From Azorinus chamasolen (lineage: Eukaryota > Mollusca > Bivalvia > Cardiida > Solecurtidae), in the NCBI GenBank assembly GCA_963576725.1, contig OY755237.1, positions 64,457,423 through 64,521,422 on the forward strand: a stretch of 64,000 nt of DNA, given 5' to 3'. The translations under genes were made by a program, and so were the position numbers. The notes under the pieces are model-generated. The model made no database searches, was not told the origin of the DNA, and saw only the letters and a list, made by a program, of their open reading frames with translations. Below are positions 1 to 12,323 of the stretch, in pieces. Each line of letters opens with the position of its first letter. The first letter of the stretch is position 1.

Positions 1-242
1 TCTTTTCTCTAAATACATTTTAAAGCAAACAAACTGGAAAACACAAGCCTGCCTCTTGAAACTTGCTATGGACTTTTTAAAGCATTATGCTATATTAACA
101 TACAGTCCTGGTGTCAATAGTATGCATTTCGATGAAACTTAGAGGCATGATCCAGCATTTGTGCTAGCACAATTATGAATTCGAAAGTACCATGTTCAAT
201 TTAAAATTGTCACCTGCTCAATATTGTGTGTATTGCGTATAT
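1..242. repeat. direct repeat copy 1 (242 bp)
   Basis: This block recurs at 1395-1636 in the same orientation and at a constant offset of 1394 bp, with one difference seen (t/c near base 177) and no indel. It has no coding sign. It shows a recent local duplication or two copies of one unnamed repeat. Confidence 0.9.
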
Positions 243-320
243 TCACAAAATGCTGAAAGTGTATCGAAATATCAACCATGGCTGTTATAATCAAATAATT
301 CTTTTCGGTTATGTGTCCAT
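242..320. repeat. 79 bp direct repeat, copy 1
   Basis: The block starting TTCACAAAATG and ending GTGTCCAT recurs at 608-686 with about two substitutions and no indel. Confidence 0.85.
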
Positions 321-324
321 TTCC

Positions 325-432
325 GGGAGGAGCTTTCTGCATGATTTTCATCCTGCATTAAGCTTCCACCTGTCTCCAAGACTGATATTTATACTGAATA
401 TAACGTCTGGTTTAGAGGGGTTTTACCGTACA
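325..432. mobile_element. right half of a pogo-like MITE
   Basis: The segment reads from a GGAGCTTTCTGCATGA half-palindrome through a CACCTGTCTCCAAG block to GAGGGGTTTTACCGTA. This matches the right half of the complete MITEs at 12324-12527 and 62563-62766. The left half is missing. Confidence 0.6.
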
Positions 433-607
433 TGTATTTTTGAAATTCTATTTCTTTCAAACCAGATCTTAGCAACAATGTCGCACGACCATTGATAAAA
501 TACATCAGGAAACATTGTAATATCGCAATGGAATTGAATTTCTGCATTTGAATTTTCGTTCTACTACCCCAGAAATAGTACCATTGATGTTCGATGTTTC
601 ATAGTAG

Positions 608-686
608 TTCACAAAATGTTGAAAGTGTATCGAAATATCAACCGTGGCTGTTATAATCAAATAATTCTTTTCGGTTATGTGTCCAT
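608..686. repeat. 79 bp direct repeat, copy 2
   Basis: Second copy of 242-320. Confidence 0.85.
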
Positions 687-1254
687 GTCATGTACCTCCA
701 ACAATTCTATAATGTTCTGCAAAAATCTAACAATTATGTTACTTTGGTCTACCTAACTAATACAAAGATGAATTTATCAAAAAGGCTGTTTCAAAATTAA
801 AACAAGTCTGAGCTTATGGTTAGTATTTAGGGACTTTTCCAAACAAAAGTGTAACATGACAAACAGTGAAGATCCTGGTGAGAGAGCTCCTCTATGAGCC
901 TTCTTACCTGGTTCTCCTCTGTTTGCAAAGGACATAAGTGACTAGGCAAAAAGGGCATTTAACTCAGAATCCGACAACCATACATCGGACTTCTGTAAAT
1001 ACCACAGGAAAGGTATGGGACTTTCAGAATCCGACGACCTTATGTCGGACTTCTGTTGTAAAAAGACACCATGCAGTTTGAACAATGGCGTTGGATTGAC
1101 AGTATGTCATTGGTAAAATCTATTCATTTTATGCTTGGAGATTTCATGAATAATGGGTCTGTATAATTTGCATATTAAGTATGTACGTTCACAAGTCGTT
1201 GTTGCTTTTCACACCTTTGTAGCGTTTAAATAGAACCATGTAACCCTTACATAT

Positions 1255-1335
1255 TGGGACCCAAGCGGTGGCCGAGGGGAAAGAGCTGCGACTGTGCATC
1301 TCTAGTTCCTTGGTTCTAATCCCGTCAAAACCAAA
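1255..1335 (+). repeat. tRNA-derived SINE head
   Basis: An A-box-like stretch (TGGCCGAGGGGAAAGAGC) is followed about 45 bp later by a B-box-like GGTTCTAATCCCG, the spacing of an internal RNA polymerase III promoter. The flanks do not form a good acceptor stem, so this looks like a SINE head and not a working tRNA gene. No clear tail or target-site duplication was seen. Confidence 0.5.
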
Positions 1336-1394
1336 TGTAAATAGAAAAAAGATTCTAATATATTTTTTATTCATGTTCGTTATATTTTTGATAT

Positions 1395-1636
1395 TCTTTT
1401 CTCTAAATACATTTTAAAGCAAACAAACTGGAAAACACAAGCCTGCCTCTTGAAACTTGCTATGGACTTTTTAAAGCATTATGCTATATTAACATACAGT
1501 CCTGGTGTCAATAGTATGCATTTCGATGAAACTTAGAGGCATGATCCAGCATTTGTGCTAGCACAACTATGAATTCGAAAGTACCATGTTCAATTTAAAA
1601 TTGTCACCTGCTCAATATTGTGTGTATTGCGTATAT
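1395..1636. repeat. direct repeat copy 2 (242 bp)
   Basis: Second copy of 1-242, same orientation. Confidence 0.9.
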
Positions 1637-1736
1637 AATTATGTATATTCAATTAGTCTATGCTTTGCATAGTTTTATTTTAAAAGTGTCAAACATCTAG
1701 AATCCTGATCACAGACCGACACACACAATGTACAAC

Positions 1737-1935
1737 TGGCAATTAGGTCACGATAACCTGCATACTATTTGAAAACTTAGTTTGTTTCAAAAGGAATTAC
1801 TGCACAGTTCAAACTGACTATAAAAAAATCCCTGAGATCTGAACAATAATTACATCATCAAAAACAATAGTTTAAAAAAGTACATATATATATATATACA
1901 CAGAGCGCAAATGGAACGGATCCATGTAAGAAACT
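1737..1935. repeat. ~190 bp direct repeat, copy 1
   Basis: The block from AATTAGGTCACGATAACCTG through GGAACGGATCCATGTA recurs at 2233-2415 with scattered substitutions and an expanded TA run here. It has no coding sign. Confidence 0.8.
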
Positions 1936-2049
1936 TAATTCCTGTTCTATATTTATTCCAAATGTCAACACCTACTGAATATTCATGAACAAAATAGTTA
2001 TAATGAAAAGTGGAAATTAGTAGCCATTTAAGAAAGTAAAGAAAAAGGT

Positions 2050-2160
2050 CTTTCAAATTCCATTAGCAAACAGAGCAGACCCTGATCAGACGACTCCTAT
2101 AGGAGTCATCTGATCTGGGTCTATTCTGTTTACAAACGCGTGAAAAACATTTATATGAAA
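2050..2160. mobile_element. hairpin MITE fragment
   Basis: A palindrome with apex ACTCCTATAGGAGT and arms reading AGACCCTGATCAGA / TCTGATCTGGGTCT is flanked by CAAACAGAGC and TCTGTTTACAAA. It is one of roughly 27 such modules in the window. Confidence 0.7.
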
Positions 2161-2232
2161 GAAATGGTTAAGTGTTCTAGCACCCAGTCTCTCCTCTCTA
2201 CCAGTTCGTACAGCTGAATAAGTCAGTTGGGA

Positions 2233-2415
2233 AACAATTAGGTCAGGATAACCTGCATAATATTTGAAAACTTAGTTTGTTTCAAAAGGAATTACTTCAG
2301 AGTTCAAACTGACTAAAAACATATCTGAGATTTGAACAAGAATTACATCATCAAAAACAATAGTTTAAAAACGTACATGTATATAGACAGAGTGCAAATG
2401 GAACGGATCCATGTA
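2233..2415. repeat. ~190 bp direct repeat, copy 2
   Basis: Second copy of 1737-1935. Confidence 0.8.
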
Positions 2416-2755
2416 GAAAACTTGATTTGAAAAGTCTAAGAATGTCTAGAGCTAGGGCTTTACCTTAGTTGGGCATCAAGTTTTAATGTATTTTGGGCAC
2501 CTTGAATTCTTGGATTTTCCAGCCACGTGTACGTACGTGTATATAGCCAGGCATGCTCCTGGAACGTCTATGTAGAGGGGCTCTATTGAACTTAGTTGCC
2601 TCTAAAGTTTCTGTAATAAGTGTTGCATTTGAGACGAGGCAAAACCTTGCCAAACCCAACTGTCAGTAAAGTAAAAATTAGAATGTTTGCTTCTCTTGGT
2701 GTATGTGTGTATATGTATGCAGTTAAATTGGTATATTATAATGTATGTACAAATA

Positions 2756-2860
2756 TGAGTCAAGCAGGGAAACACCACATACAAAGCAAATAGCCACCCG
2801 AACAGCCCCATAAGAAAGCACAGCGAATACAAAGAGACGCACAAAGACAAATCAAACACA
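2756..2860 (-). mobile_element. Naiad (Penelope-like) 3' tail fragment
   Basis: On the minus strand this matches the last ~100 bp of the Naiad tails at 41651-42166 and 49330-49884, including the TGCTTGACTCATATTTGTAC end. It lies directly against a CA-rich tract, fitting the reported microsatellite insertion bias of Naiads. Confidence 0.65.
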
Positions 2861-2861
2861 T

Positions 2862-2980
2862 GCACACGCACACACACACACGAACACGCACACGAACACG
2901 CACACACGCACGCAAGCACGCACGCACACGCACACGCACGCACATACACACACACACGTACGCACACACATACATCTACA
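2862..2980. repeat. (CA)n/(CGCA)n microsatellite
   Basis: Impure CACA/CGCA tract. It makes long Cys/Val-rich frames on the minus strand, which are artefacts of the repeat. Confidence 0.9.
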
Positions 2981-3789
2981 TATAAATGCTTCCCTCTCAT
3001 GTGTTTTATTTCGTTTTCGTCACAAAAAACACCAATTACGAGTATTAGGGATTGATTATATACATGCTACTTTAAGCTATTTATAGTTGGTAACAAAACT
3101 GAGATGTGTTATATTTTATAGCTATCCATGTTCTATATACATGTATATGCATTTTATCCATTGGTAGTTAGTAATGAAATGTATTTTGCTAAGAAGCTAT
3201 TGTTTTAGCCGGTAAATAACTTCTAGCTCATGTTAAATAAGATGTTTTGTAACATCCGACTATAGGTAAAGTTTCTTGCATATTGTATTTTATATCTCGA
3301 AATATGTTGGCAATCTGACGACCGTTCTTTTTCAGATATATATGTATGTATATAAGTTTTACTGACATCAGCGTCTTCTGAGACTATTCAGGCCCCAGTT
3401 TCACGAACATTCTTAGTAATAACTTAGCTAAGCCTGTTACTTAGAAATTATACCAGAGCATAAAGTTTCATAAATTAGTGTTTATTTTGTAAAAACAAAT
3501 TGTAAAACGTTTGCTTAATTGTCATTTTAAGAATACATATTGTATTTGATAATAACTGAGGGTGATCTAAATCAAAAACAATATTTGAGACTTAAGAATT
3601 TTACCAAATTCATTTTGGGTTTAAGTAGATATTTTATGCACAAACTGTTATTTTCTGTTTAAAAAATATAACAGAATGTCTGTAAGGATTATGCTTCGAT
3701 AAAATATTTCACTTATCTTCTCTATATGTAAATGTAATACCCCTAATAAGTTAAGCCTGATATTAAGTATATGAATCGTTCATAATACA

Positions 3790-4215
3790 TTCGGCATGTC
3801 TTCCGCGTGGATTCGGGAACCCTTCCGCGTCTTCGGGAAGCATTCGGGAAGCCTTCGGGAAGCATTCCGCATCGATTCGGCTTCATTCTGGAACCGCTCG
3901 GGGTAGATAGGAGATTCCGAAGCCTTGCAGAATGACCCCGAATCTACCCCGAAGCCACTGCGAAGGGTTCCAGAAGGGTCCCCAGAAGGTCCCGAAGCCT
4001 TCTCGAATAAAAGATTCGGCGTCCAAATTTTAAAACTTGGATTCCGAATCTTTTTCGATCCCGACCAGTCCCCGAATCACCCAGAAGGGCTCCCGAAGGG
4101 TTCAGGAATGGCGCAGAAGGGATCCCGAACATCCCGAAGGCATGCCGAATCATCCAGAATCTGCGATATCCACATTCGGGAACCCTTCGGACACCATTCG
4201 GCGTCCTAGTGGACG
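3790..4215. repeat. TTCGGGAA-rich interspersed element
   Basis: The motif TTCGGGAA and its complement TTCCCGAA/CCCGAAG recur many times on both strands over ~420 bp, more GC-rich than its flanks. Apparent frames of 60-94 residues on both strands come from the motif and show no protein family. Ends and TSD could not be fixed. Confidence 0.6.
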
Positions 4216-4554
4216 CCTGGTCTAAACATGAAACATCCTGTCGGCTTTACTATTTTCTCACCTTCATAATTACTTGTCGCAAAACAATATGTACTAAAAT
4301 TACACGTGCTTACATTTTGGCTGGTGTGATGGAGAGGTAACAGAGAAATTAGAGGTTTGTAAAGAACATGGATCCAAATCAGACATTCTATTGACAAACT
4401 GCATGAGAAAATGGTCTTATCTGCAAGTTACAGCATCTTCAGTACAGAAGGATATGTCTATCAATAAATGAATAAATATGGGTGTCTTAACCATTTACCT
4501 CATGAATATTCATATTATAAACAATGACATCATGAATATTGATTAGATAAGTTT

Positions 4555-6440
4555 TACTCAGGGAGCCAGTAGTGCCTACCGTGCACCCCCTCCCCCTAGA
4601 CTTTTTTCATGGGTACCAAAATGTTCAGAAAAGTGTCCTGAATCAGAATCGCGAATGTACTCAAACTAAAATTCTTTTAGGCTATGTGTATTTTAACCGT
4701 TTCCATGGCAACCCCCAGTTTTCGTAATGATGACCCATACCTATAAACTCGCCCATATCACAATTAGTTTTGTCTTAAAACTATAAAACTGGTACCAAAT
4801 GGAAGATAAGACATTGTGCTTTTATTTCTAACTTGTTTTTTAATTACCTTATTTGCATACTCATGAATATTATTGAGAACATTAAAAATAGTAAAAAATG
4901 TATAGAAATAACGTAAACCTTTCATTTTTTTTATCCTACAAAATATCAGAAAATAACTTCAAATGCAGTTTAACATGATGACGAAACCCCCAGGAAACAA
5001 AATATCCAATTTGAGGACCATAGCATTAATTTTAAGCACCATTTTCACCGTTTCCATGGCAACACCCTAGTTTTCGTAATGATGGTCCGTACCTGCAAAA
5101 TCGTCCATATCACAGCCAGATTTTGTCCAAAACCTATAAAACGGGTACCAAATTGGAGATAGGACATTGTGCTTTTATTTCCAGTTTTTTTTTAAATTAC
5201 CTTATTTGCATACTCATGAATATTAGTGAGAACATTAAAAATAGTAAAAACAATATAGAAATAACGTAAATAGTGTAAACTATTCACTTTCTATCCTACA
5301 AATATCAGAAAACAATTTCAAATGCAGTTTAACCTGATGACAAAATCCTCAGAAAACAAAATATCAAATTTGAGGACCAAAAATTTAACTCTAAGTAACG
5401 TTTTAACTGTTTCCATAGTAACCATTCATTTCACTCTGTTCACACATTTTTGTTAGTCGACACCTACCTGCAAAAATCTTCCATATCAATGGAGTTTTTG
5501 TGCTAACTGTATAAAACTGGTACCGAATTAAAGCTAAGACATTGTGCTTTGGTTTAAAGGCTATACTTAGGAATTACCTTATTTGCATACACATGAATAT
5601 TAATGAGAATAATTAAAAAAAATAGCAAAAAAATACAGAAATAACGTAAACCTCTCAATTTTTATCCTACCAATATTAGAAAACAACTTCAAATGTAGTT
5701 TAAAATCATGACAAAATACTCAGAAAGCTAAGTATCTAAATTGATACCCCAACAATGGACTTTAAGTAAGATTGTAAAGATTGTTTCAATGGTAACCGAT
5801 CATTTCACAAATTTTGGAAATTTGACATCCAACTGTAATACTCCGCTAGATCTCAGTTATTTTTGATGAATCATGAAATCAATTGTTACAAACATAGATA
5901 TGAGGCATTGCTTTAATAGTAAATATTACTTTTCTGATATAAACTAATTTGCATATGTATGAATATTTATGAGAACAGTAATAGATGTTGAAATTTTCGA
6001 CAGACACCAGTCTTTCTCTTATAAAGCAAACAAATATGGAAAATGGTTAGCTAAAGTTTACTATGATCACTGAATATCACCAAGATTAGATAAATAAATT
6101 TGGGACACATTATACAGCACTGATGGTGATATATCTGTTTCTTAGGCAACCATTCTAACCTCATTGTTCACATTACAGAGTGTTTACATACCTGCAACAT
6201 ACAAAGATATTGCGGCCTTCTTGGGTGATAATTATAAATGATATAAACATATACCCGGTAGTTGATGTATGAATCTTAATGTTAGGTTCACTTTATGCAA
6301 ATTACCTTATTTGCATCCTCATGTAAATTAATTATTGATAAGAAAACAAAGAGAAACAATCGTATGCCGAGCACAACATTACACCATTCTCCAAATATAG
6401 CTTGCAATGATAAATGTACCTTTTGGTGATAAATAAATGA
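4555..6440. repeat. left arm of giant inverted repeat
   Basis: From TACTCAGGGAGCCAGTAG onward this arm is the inverse of 7980-9890. It is built of about five degenerate tandem units of ~360 bp. Each carries a block like CCGTTTCCATGGCAAC (near 4691, 5046, 5404, 5780, 6130) and a block like CTCATGAATATTAATGAGAA. No coding sign. Confidence 0.9.
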
Positions 6441-6689
6441 ATTTTAATTCTAAAACTGTCTAAAAGATGTTAAAGGGCATGTATACATCTAGTAATGGGT
6501 TAATCCCACTCTCTGCTTTAAAACACCTTTACAGAAAGCTTCTTTGAGTATGCCGACTCAACAAAAATAGATGAATGATATCTCACTTAACCATTTACCA
6601 GCTGAATATTCATGTTAGAAATAACGACATCATGGGTATTTATCAGCTAATTTATCAATTGAAGGTCTGACTCTCAGAGCATACCTTAA

Positions 6690-7450
6690 TTAGAGGCTAA
6701 AATGGAACAGTTGATATTGGATCTTCTCAGGTAATACTCTGATAAGAGCTAGGTCAAGATTATAACATTGCTGTTGAATGTCTGTGGAGCATACTCTTAT
6801 TATAGGCCATAATGTAATCATATCTGTTGATTGACTCTCAGAGTTACATGTTGACAACCATTCTTCTCTAAAACAAGGGGAATGTCTGGGTCGGGAAAGA
6901 GATCTCTTCCAAAGTATCAACTGGTAAATAACTCTTCAGATGTGCTGTATTAAGCAGGTCCTACAAGGGGGTAATGCTCCCATATCAGCATTGCGAAGTG
7001 CATCTGTTGGCTTATCTTCACACTTCTCCTTAATCTTAAACAATATCAATTCATTCACAGTGTGAAATCTTAGGTTGCCATACATTGCACACGTCAGTTC
7101 ATCCAAGTCTTGCACAAGATCTCCAGACACATCCCAAAAGTTGCCCAAACCTGCTAATGGTTTTATAAACATTGGCTTCTTTTCAATGGTCTTAGTGGGT
7201 GTCAAATGTTCTCAGCCATTGAATGCACTTGTAGAATAACAGCCACAGTACAAATGGAGACCCAGAAGTGCTGATCGGTAATCTTCTGTGTATGCTTGGG
7301 CAACTTCTGACATGTTTATTATTTTTTGATGATTGCCTGAGCCAGTATCAAACAAGACAGTAACACCTTCAAACCAGTTAAGGTAATACAGAAGAATGAA
7401 GAATATATCACTGTCTGGAGTTCGAAGATGAACAGTTTTGTAGCCTTGTT
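6690..7450 (-). pseudogene. decayed repeat-borne protein with GLH-GC-TSAF signature
   Basis: Read on the minus strand with frame changes, the spacer encodes in order: a TPDSDIFFILLYYL stretch (about 7430-7390), VLFDTGSGN (about 7345), LLGLHLYCGC-STSAFNG (about 7270-7215), KKPMFIKPLAGLG-WDVSGDL-DLDELTCAMYG (about 7180-7080), VNELILFKIKEKC, LPPCRTCLIQHI (about 6970) and WKRSL-RPRHSP (about 6905). This order matches an uncharacterised protein family often seen in cnidarian and mollusc repeats. I know it only by motifs and can name no function. Stops near 7215 and 6935 and several frame changes make it non-functional. It probably belonged to the enclosing inverted-repeat element, or was captured by it. 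Confidence 0.5.
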
Positions 7451-7979
7451 CTTTTGCATGCTTGGCATTGTTTCAGTTTCTTCCTGTGTTGAATTCAGGG
7501 CATCAAGACTGTTTCTCACTGTTGATATACCATAATCTGACGAGAACTGGTTAGGCTCACCGTCATAGATGTGAAAAAACATTTCTGCCTTGCAGCTTCT
7601 AATCGTAAGGAATCAAGGAATTGTAGCAATTATAAGTGGTTCACAAAGACCCAATATGCAGATTGACATAGGCGAGCTGATGCAGAATCTGTTGACACCA
7701 GTTCCCTTCGGTATTGGTACGGCTGATAATGGCTTAGCAAGACAGACAAATCAAAGGGTCTTAAAACACATCACAGGCTTACCAGTTCTCGACAGATGAT
7801 GGTATATCAAAAGTCGAAACAGTCTTGAAACCCTGAATTCAACACAGACTTTATGGGCTTTAAAATCACTGACACTTTAAAAACAATAACAGAAGATTGT
7901 CTGGGGTATCATAAGTACTTGGCTTTCAACAGTTACAATGGAAGCAGTGCATGGTCATTTTGGTAACAGGTTTAGACAT

Positions 7980-9890
7980 AAATTTTATTTATTCATCATC
8001 AAAAGGTACATTTATTATTGCAAGCTATACTTGGAGCATGGTGTAATGTTGTGCTCGGCATACTGCGAAACATGTTATTTTCAATATTGTTTCTCTTTGT
8101 TTTCTTATCACTAATTAATTTCATGAGGATGCAAATAAGGTAATTTGCATAAAGTGAACCTAACATTAAGATTCATACATCAACTACCGGGTATATGTTT
8201 ATATCATTTATAATTATCGCCAAAGTAGGCCGCAATATCTTTGTATGTTGCAGGTATGTAAACACTCTAAACAATGAGTTTAGAATGTTTGCCTAGGAAA
8301 CAGATATATCACCATCAGTGCTATATAATTTGTCCCAAATTTATTTATCTAACAATCTTGGTGATATTCAGTGATCATAGTAAACTTTAGCTAACCATTT
8401 TCCATATTTGTTTGCTTTATAAGAGAAAGACTGGTGTCTGTCGAAAATTTCAACATCTATTACTGTTCTCATAAATATTCATACATATGCAAATTAGTTT
8501 ATATCAGAAAAGTAATATTTACTATTAAAGCAATGCCTCATATCTATGTTTGTAACAATTGATTTCATGATTCATCAAAAATAACTGAGATCTAGCGGAG
8601 TATTACAGTTGGATGTCAAATTTCCAAAATTTGTGAAATGATCGGTTACCATGGAAACCATTACAATCTTACTTACAGTTCATTGTTTGGGTATCAATTT
8701 AGATACTTAGCTTTCTGAGTATTTTGTCATGATTTTAAACTACATTTGAAGTTGTTTTCTGATATTGGTAGGATAAAAAATGAGAGGTTTACGTTATTTC
8801 TGTATTTTTTTGCTATTTTTTTTAATTATTCTCATTAATATTCATGTGTATGCAAATAAGGTAATTCCTAAGTATAACCTTTAAACCAAAGCACAATGTC
8901 TTAGCTTTAATTCGGTACCAGGTTTATACAGTTAGCACAAAAACTCCATTGATATGGAAGATTTTTGCAGGTAGGTGTCGACTAACAAAAATGTGTGAAC
9001 AGAGTGAAATGAATGGTTACTATGGAAACAATTAAAAAGCTACTTAGAGTTAAATTTTTGGTCCTCAAATTTGATATTTTATTTTCTGAGGATTTTGTCA
9101 TCAGGTTAAACTGCATTTGAAATTGTTTTCTGATATTTGTAGGATAGAAAGTGAATAGTTTACACTATTTACGTTATTTCTATATTGTTTTTACTATTTT
9201 TAATGTTCTCACTAATATTCATGAGTATGCAAATAAGGTAATTTAAAAAACCGAACTGGAAATAAAAGCACAATGTCCTATCTCCAATTTGGTACCCGTT
9301 TTATAGATTTTGGACAAAAACTGGCTGTGATATGGACGATTTGCAGGTACGGACCATCATTACGAAAACTAGGGTGTTGCCATGGAAACGGTGAAAATGG
9401 TGCTTAAAATTAATGCTATGGTCCTCAAATTGGATATTTTGTTTTCTAGGGGTTTCATCATCATGTTAAACTGCATTTGAAGTTATTTTCTGATATTTGT
9501 AGGATAAAAAAAATGAAAGGTTTACGTTATTTCTATACTTTTTTTTTTACTATTTTTAATGTTCTCATTAATATTCACGAGTATGCAAATAAGGTAATTA
9601 AAAAAAACAAGTTAGAAATAAAAGCACAATGTTTTATCTTCCATTTGGTACCAGTTTTATTGTTTTAGGACAAAAACTGGCTGTGATATGGGCGAGTTTG
9701 TAGGTATGGGTCATCATTACGAAAACTGGAGGGTTGTCATGGAAACGGTTAAAATACACATAGCCTAAAATAATTTAAGTTTGAGTACATTCGCGATTCT
9801 GATTCAGGACACTTTTCTGAACATTTTGGTACCCATGAAAAAAGTCTAGGGGGAGGGGGTGCACGGTAGGCACTACTGGCTCCCTGAGTA
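7980..9890. repeat. right arm of giant inverted repeat
   Basis: Inverse of 4555-6440. It ends in CTACTGGCTCCCTGAGTA. The arms differ by scattered substitutions and short indels, so the pair is not brand new. Confidence 0.9.
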
Positions 9891-9949
9891 TTTGGACTTG
9901 GCAAAAGCTGTAGAATAGTATTTGTATTATTTTATAAGCAGATTATATA

Positions 9950-10450
9950 CTGATGGCATAGCTCCTACAGGAGTGATCTGATATGGGTGACCGATCTGCT
10001 CTGTTTGCAAGGACATTAAAAGGCATATATATATAAGGTAAGAGTTGAGGTGTTTGTGCAGAAAATGCAGCAATGCAGAAAGGAACTTCTTGCATATATT
10101 TCAGTCTGCATTAGGCTATCATCTGTCTTAGAAACCCAGATTTCTTTGGATGGGTTAATTTGTAGAGAGGTTTTACCATATTTTGCATTGCGAACTTTTG
10201 GAAACAGGGTAGACTTTGAGTGGAAACAAAGGTCAAACGTGGTGGTAGATCTGGGTTTACACTGTAAACATATACCCGAGTGCCAGCTTTCCCATAACAC
10301 AGACTTGCAGATTACCATTACCATTATGGAAAGACGGGCGTACAATGTTCACACCCACACTTAACTCCATACTTCATAGATATGTATTTGTAAACAGAGT
10401 AGACCCAGATCAGACAGCTTCTATAGGAGACATGCCAGTTTAACAATTCA
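9950..10450. mobile_element. two hairpin MITE fragments
   Basis: Degenerate palindromes are seen near 9961-9983 (GCTCCTACAGGAG) and 10400-10425 (CTTCTATAGGAGA), with the family flanks CTCTGTTTGCAA and GTAAACAGAGTAGACC. The open frames between them on both strands carry no recognisable domain. Confidence 0.55.
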
Positions 10451-10540
10451 GCTAATTAATATTCATAGTAATTACTGTATGAATATTCATGAGGCAAAGG
10501 GTTAAAATAACGCACAGTAAGTGTTTATATTGGTGTTTTA

Positions 10541-11172
10541 AGCTAGGTTCCCACTGCCGATCAGATCAACTCGATCATCCCGATCACCCAAATTCCCTGA
10601 CCAAGCTCGACCGCAGGCATGTACACGAGTTCTTCTCGACTTCTACTCGGTCATACACGACCCCCTCGCAATCATCCACGACTCCTCCACGACGTCAACT
10701 CAACAACCACTCCGATCTCTACTCGATCATCTCGACCCAGATACGGTCCCTACACGATCTCTTCCCGACCAACTGGACCTCTGCTCGATCTCTACTCGAC
10801 CAGATCGCCATGGTCGTACTTGGGTCGATCGGGTAAATCATCGAGTAGAGGTCGAGATGATCGGGTACAGATCGGGCAAATGACTTCATCCCGACCGCAC
10901 CAGATCTCTACACGATTGTCTCCCGATCAACTCGACCCTCTACTCGATGAGTCTCGATCGATACCCGACCGCTTCCCGATCGCTTCTCGTGCTCGTGGCT
11001 ACTCGATCTCTACCCGAATTTTTTGAACATGTCCAAAAACTCGGGTAGGGAGTCTGAGCGATGCCGACCAAGGTCGACCTCCCCGATCACTCCTGCGGAG
11101 CGAGCCAGACCAGTACCCGATCATTTGGTCGGGCTTGATCGAGTTGATCTGATCGGCAGTGGGAACCTAGCT
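10541..11172. mobile_element. 632 bp TIR element with TTA target duplication
   Basis: A perfect 37 bp terminal inverted repeat starts AGCTAGGTTCCCACTGCC. It is flanked on both sides by TTA (10538-10540 and 11173-11175). A 3 bp TTA duplication fits PIF/Harbinger-type non-autonomous elements. The interior is GC-rich and made of TCGAT/GATCGGG/CTCGAC words on both strands. No transposase is encoded; the frames inside are repeat artefacts. Confidence 0.8.
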
Positions 11173-11738
11173 TTACGCCACTTTTAACAATATTACAGTT
11201 ACATAGCGATGTCCAGCTAATTACAGGTGCAGGAAAAAAAGAGGGGTTTTCTATTCACAGAACAAATGGCACTATTCCATGCACAGACGAACATAATGAT
11301 AGAATCAACTGCTCTATTTATCACAATTGTTTTCTAAACTACAAAAAATGAAAAAAAAACACTTTTCTCTAGTAAATGCTCCTTTTCGGTAGATTTATTC
11401 AAAGCGACCGGGTCTAAAAATAGCCTATTAGGGAATGGGTTAAAGCACAGGTGTTCGGCGCGTGCTAACCGCCACCCCAACCACAGTCCCCTTCTACAAC
11501 CAAAAAAAATATGAATAAAAGACACTAAAACATGCATACATATGGACATAGCACAACAACCCGTTTCTGATAAACACCCTTCGGTGTCAAAATATATCAT
11601 ATATACTTTGACACCGAGGGGTGCTTGTCAGAAACTGATTGTTATGCTAACTTATGATTATTTGACCATATGTAAGTGTGTGTTTTAGTGTCTTTTATTA
11701 CTTTTTTGGTTTGTAGAGGGGGCTGGGGTAGGTGTGCT

Positions 11739-11739
11739 T

Positions 11740-11786
<47 letters not shown>

Positions 11787-11787
11787 G
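11739..11787. repeat. (GT)n then (G)n tract
   Basis: About 12 TG repeats pass directly into a run of about 18 G. Confidence 0.95.
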
Positions 11788-11879
11788 TTACGCTGAAAGG
11801 GGTTTTACAGTATATTATTTCAATCAGAACAAATGCTGTTGAAATTATTTGGTAGCAGAGATCTACTGACACATTGCAA

Positions 11880-12030
11880 AGTTCTCAAGCTTTTGATTGG
11901 TCAGATTTGAGTTCTCAAGCTTTTGATTGGTCAGATTTGAGCCTTTGGCTCAAATCTGACCAATCAAAAACTTGAGAACAAACTCAGACTCAACTAAACG
12001 TTTTATAAGCATGGACCCTGACTGTGCTCT
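11880..12030. mobile_element. hairpin element with CTCAAGCTTTTGATTGGTC arms
   Basis: Tandem CTCAAGCTTTTGATTGGTC blocks are followed by their inverse around a GAGCCTTTGGCTC apex, then CAGACTCAACTAAA. A second copy is nested in the MITE at 60356-60700. Confidence 0.75.
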
Positions 12031-12323
12031 GCTGTTGGTTCAGAGTGTTGTTAAATACTAGTTAACTTTTTTCCATATTTAGTGTATCCAGAACCCTTCA
12101 CTGATCTAGTTTCGAGAAACAGTAGCTTCCAGATACGGAAAATTACCCAGTCTATTTCAATGTCATACAGTTAGATGGCTTTGTGACTTTTACCCTTTTC
12201 AAGATGTTAATGAACTGCTCTATGACCAACTTATGACTTTAGAAGCAGTGTAACCCGGACCAGCCACCACTCCGGAGGCGTGGATTCTTATCAGCTACTC
12301 GCCTGTTGCAAATCATTAATATA

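Larger units (their letters stand above)
4555..9890. mobile_element. 5.3 kb fold-back element with ~1.9 kb terminal inverted repeats
   Basis: Two inverted arms enclose a ~1.54 kb spacer holding a decayed minus-strand coding region. Pairing stops abruptly at 4555/9890, which marks the element ends. No confident target-site duplication was read. The architecture (very long TIRs made of internal tandem repeats) resembles fold-back DNA transposons. Class assignment is open. Confidence 0.75.

Noticed and set aside
1258..1331. Functional tRNA gene
   Set aside because: A and B boxes are present but no paired acceptor stem; SINE head is likelier.
2602..3000. 132-residue minus-strand frame
   Set aside because: It is read through the CA/CG microsatellite and a Naiad tail; composition is Cys/Val only.
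3925..4225. Three overlapping frames on both strands
   Set aside because: All are translations of the TTCGGGAA word repeat.
10016..10364. Antisense pair of ~105-residue frames
   Set aside because: No domain; lies between MITE fragments; mirror frames on both strands argue against coding.
10489..11026. 115 and 135-residue Arg/Ser-rich frames
   Set aside because: Inside the TIR element and made of TCGAT-type words.
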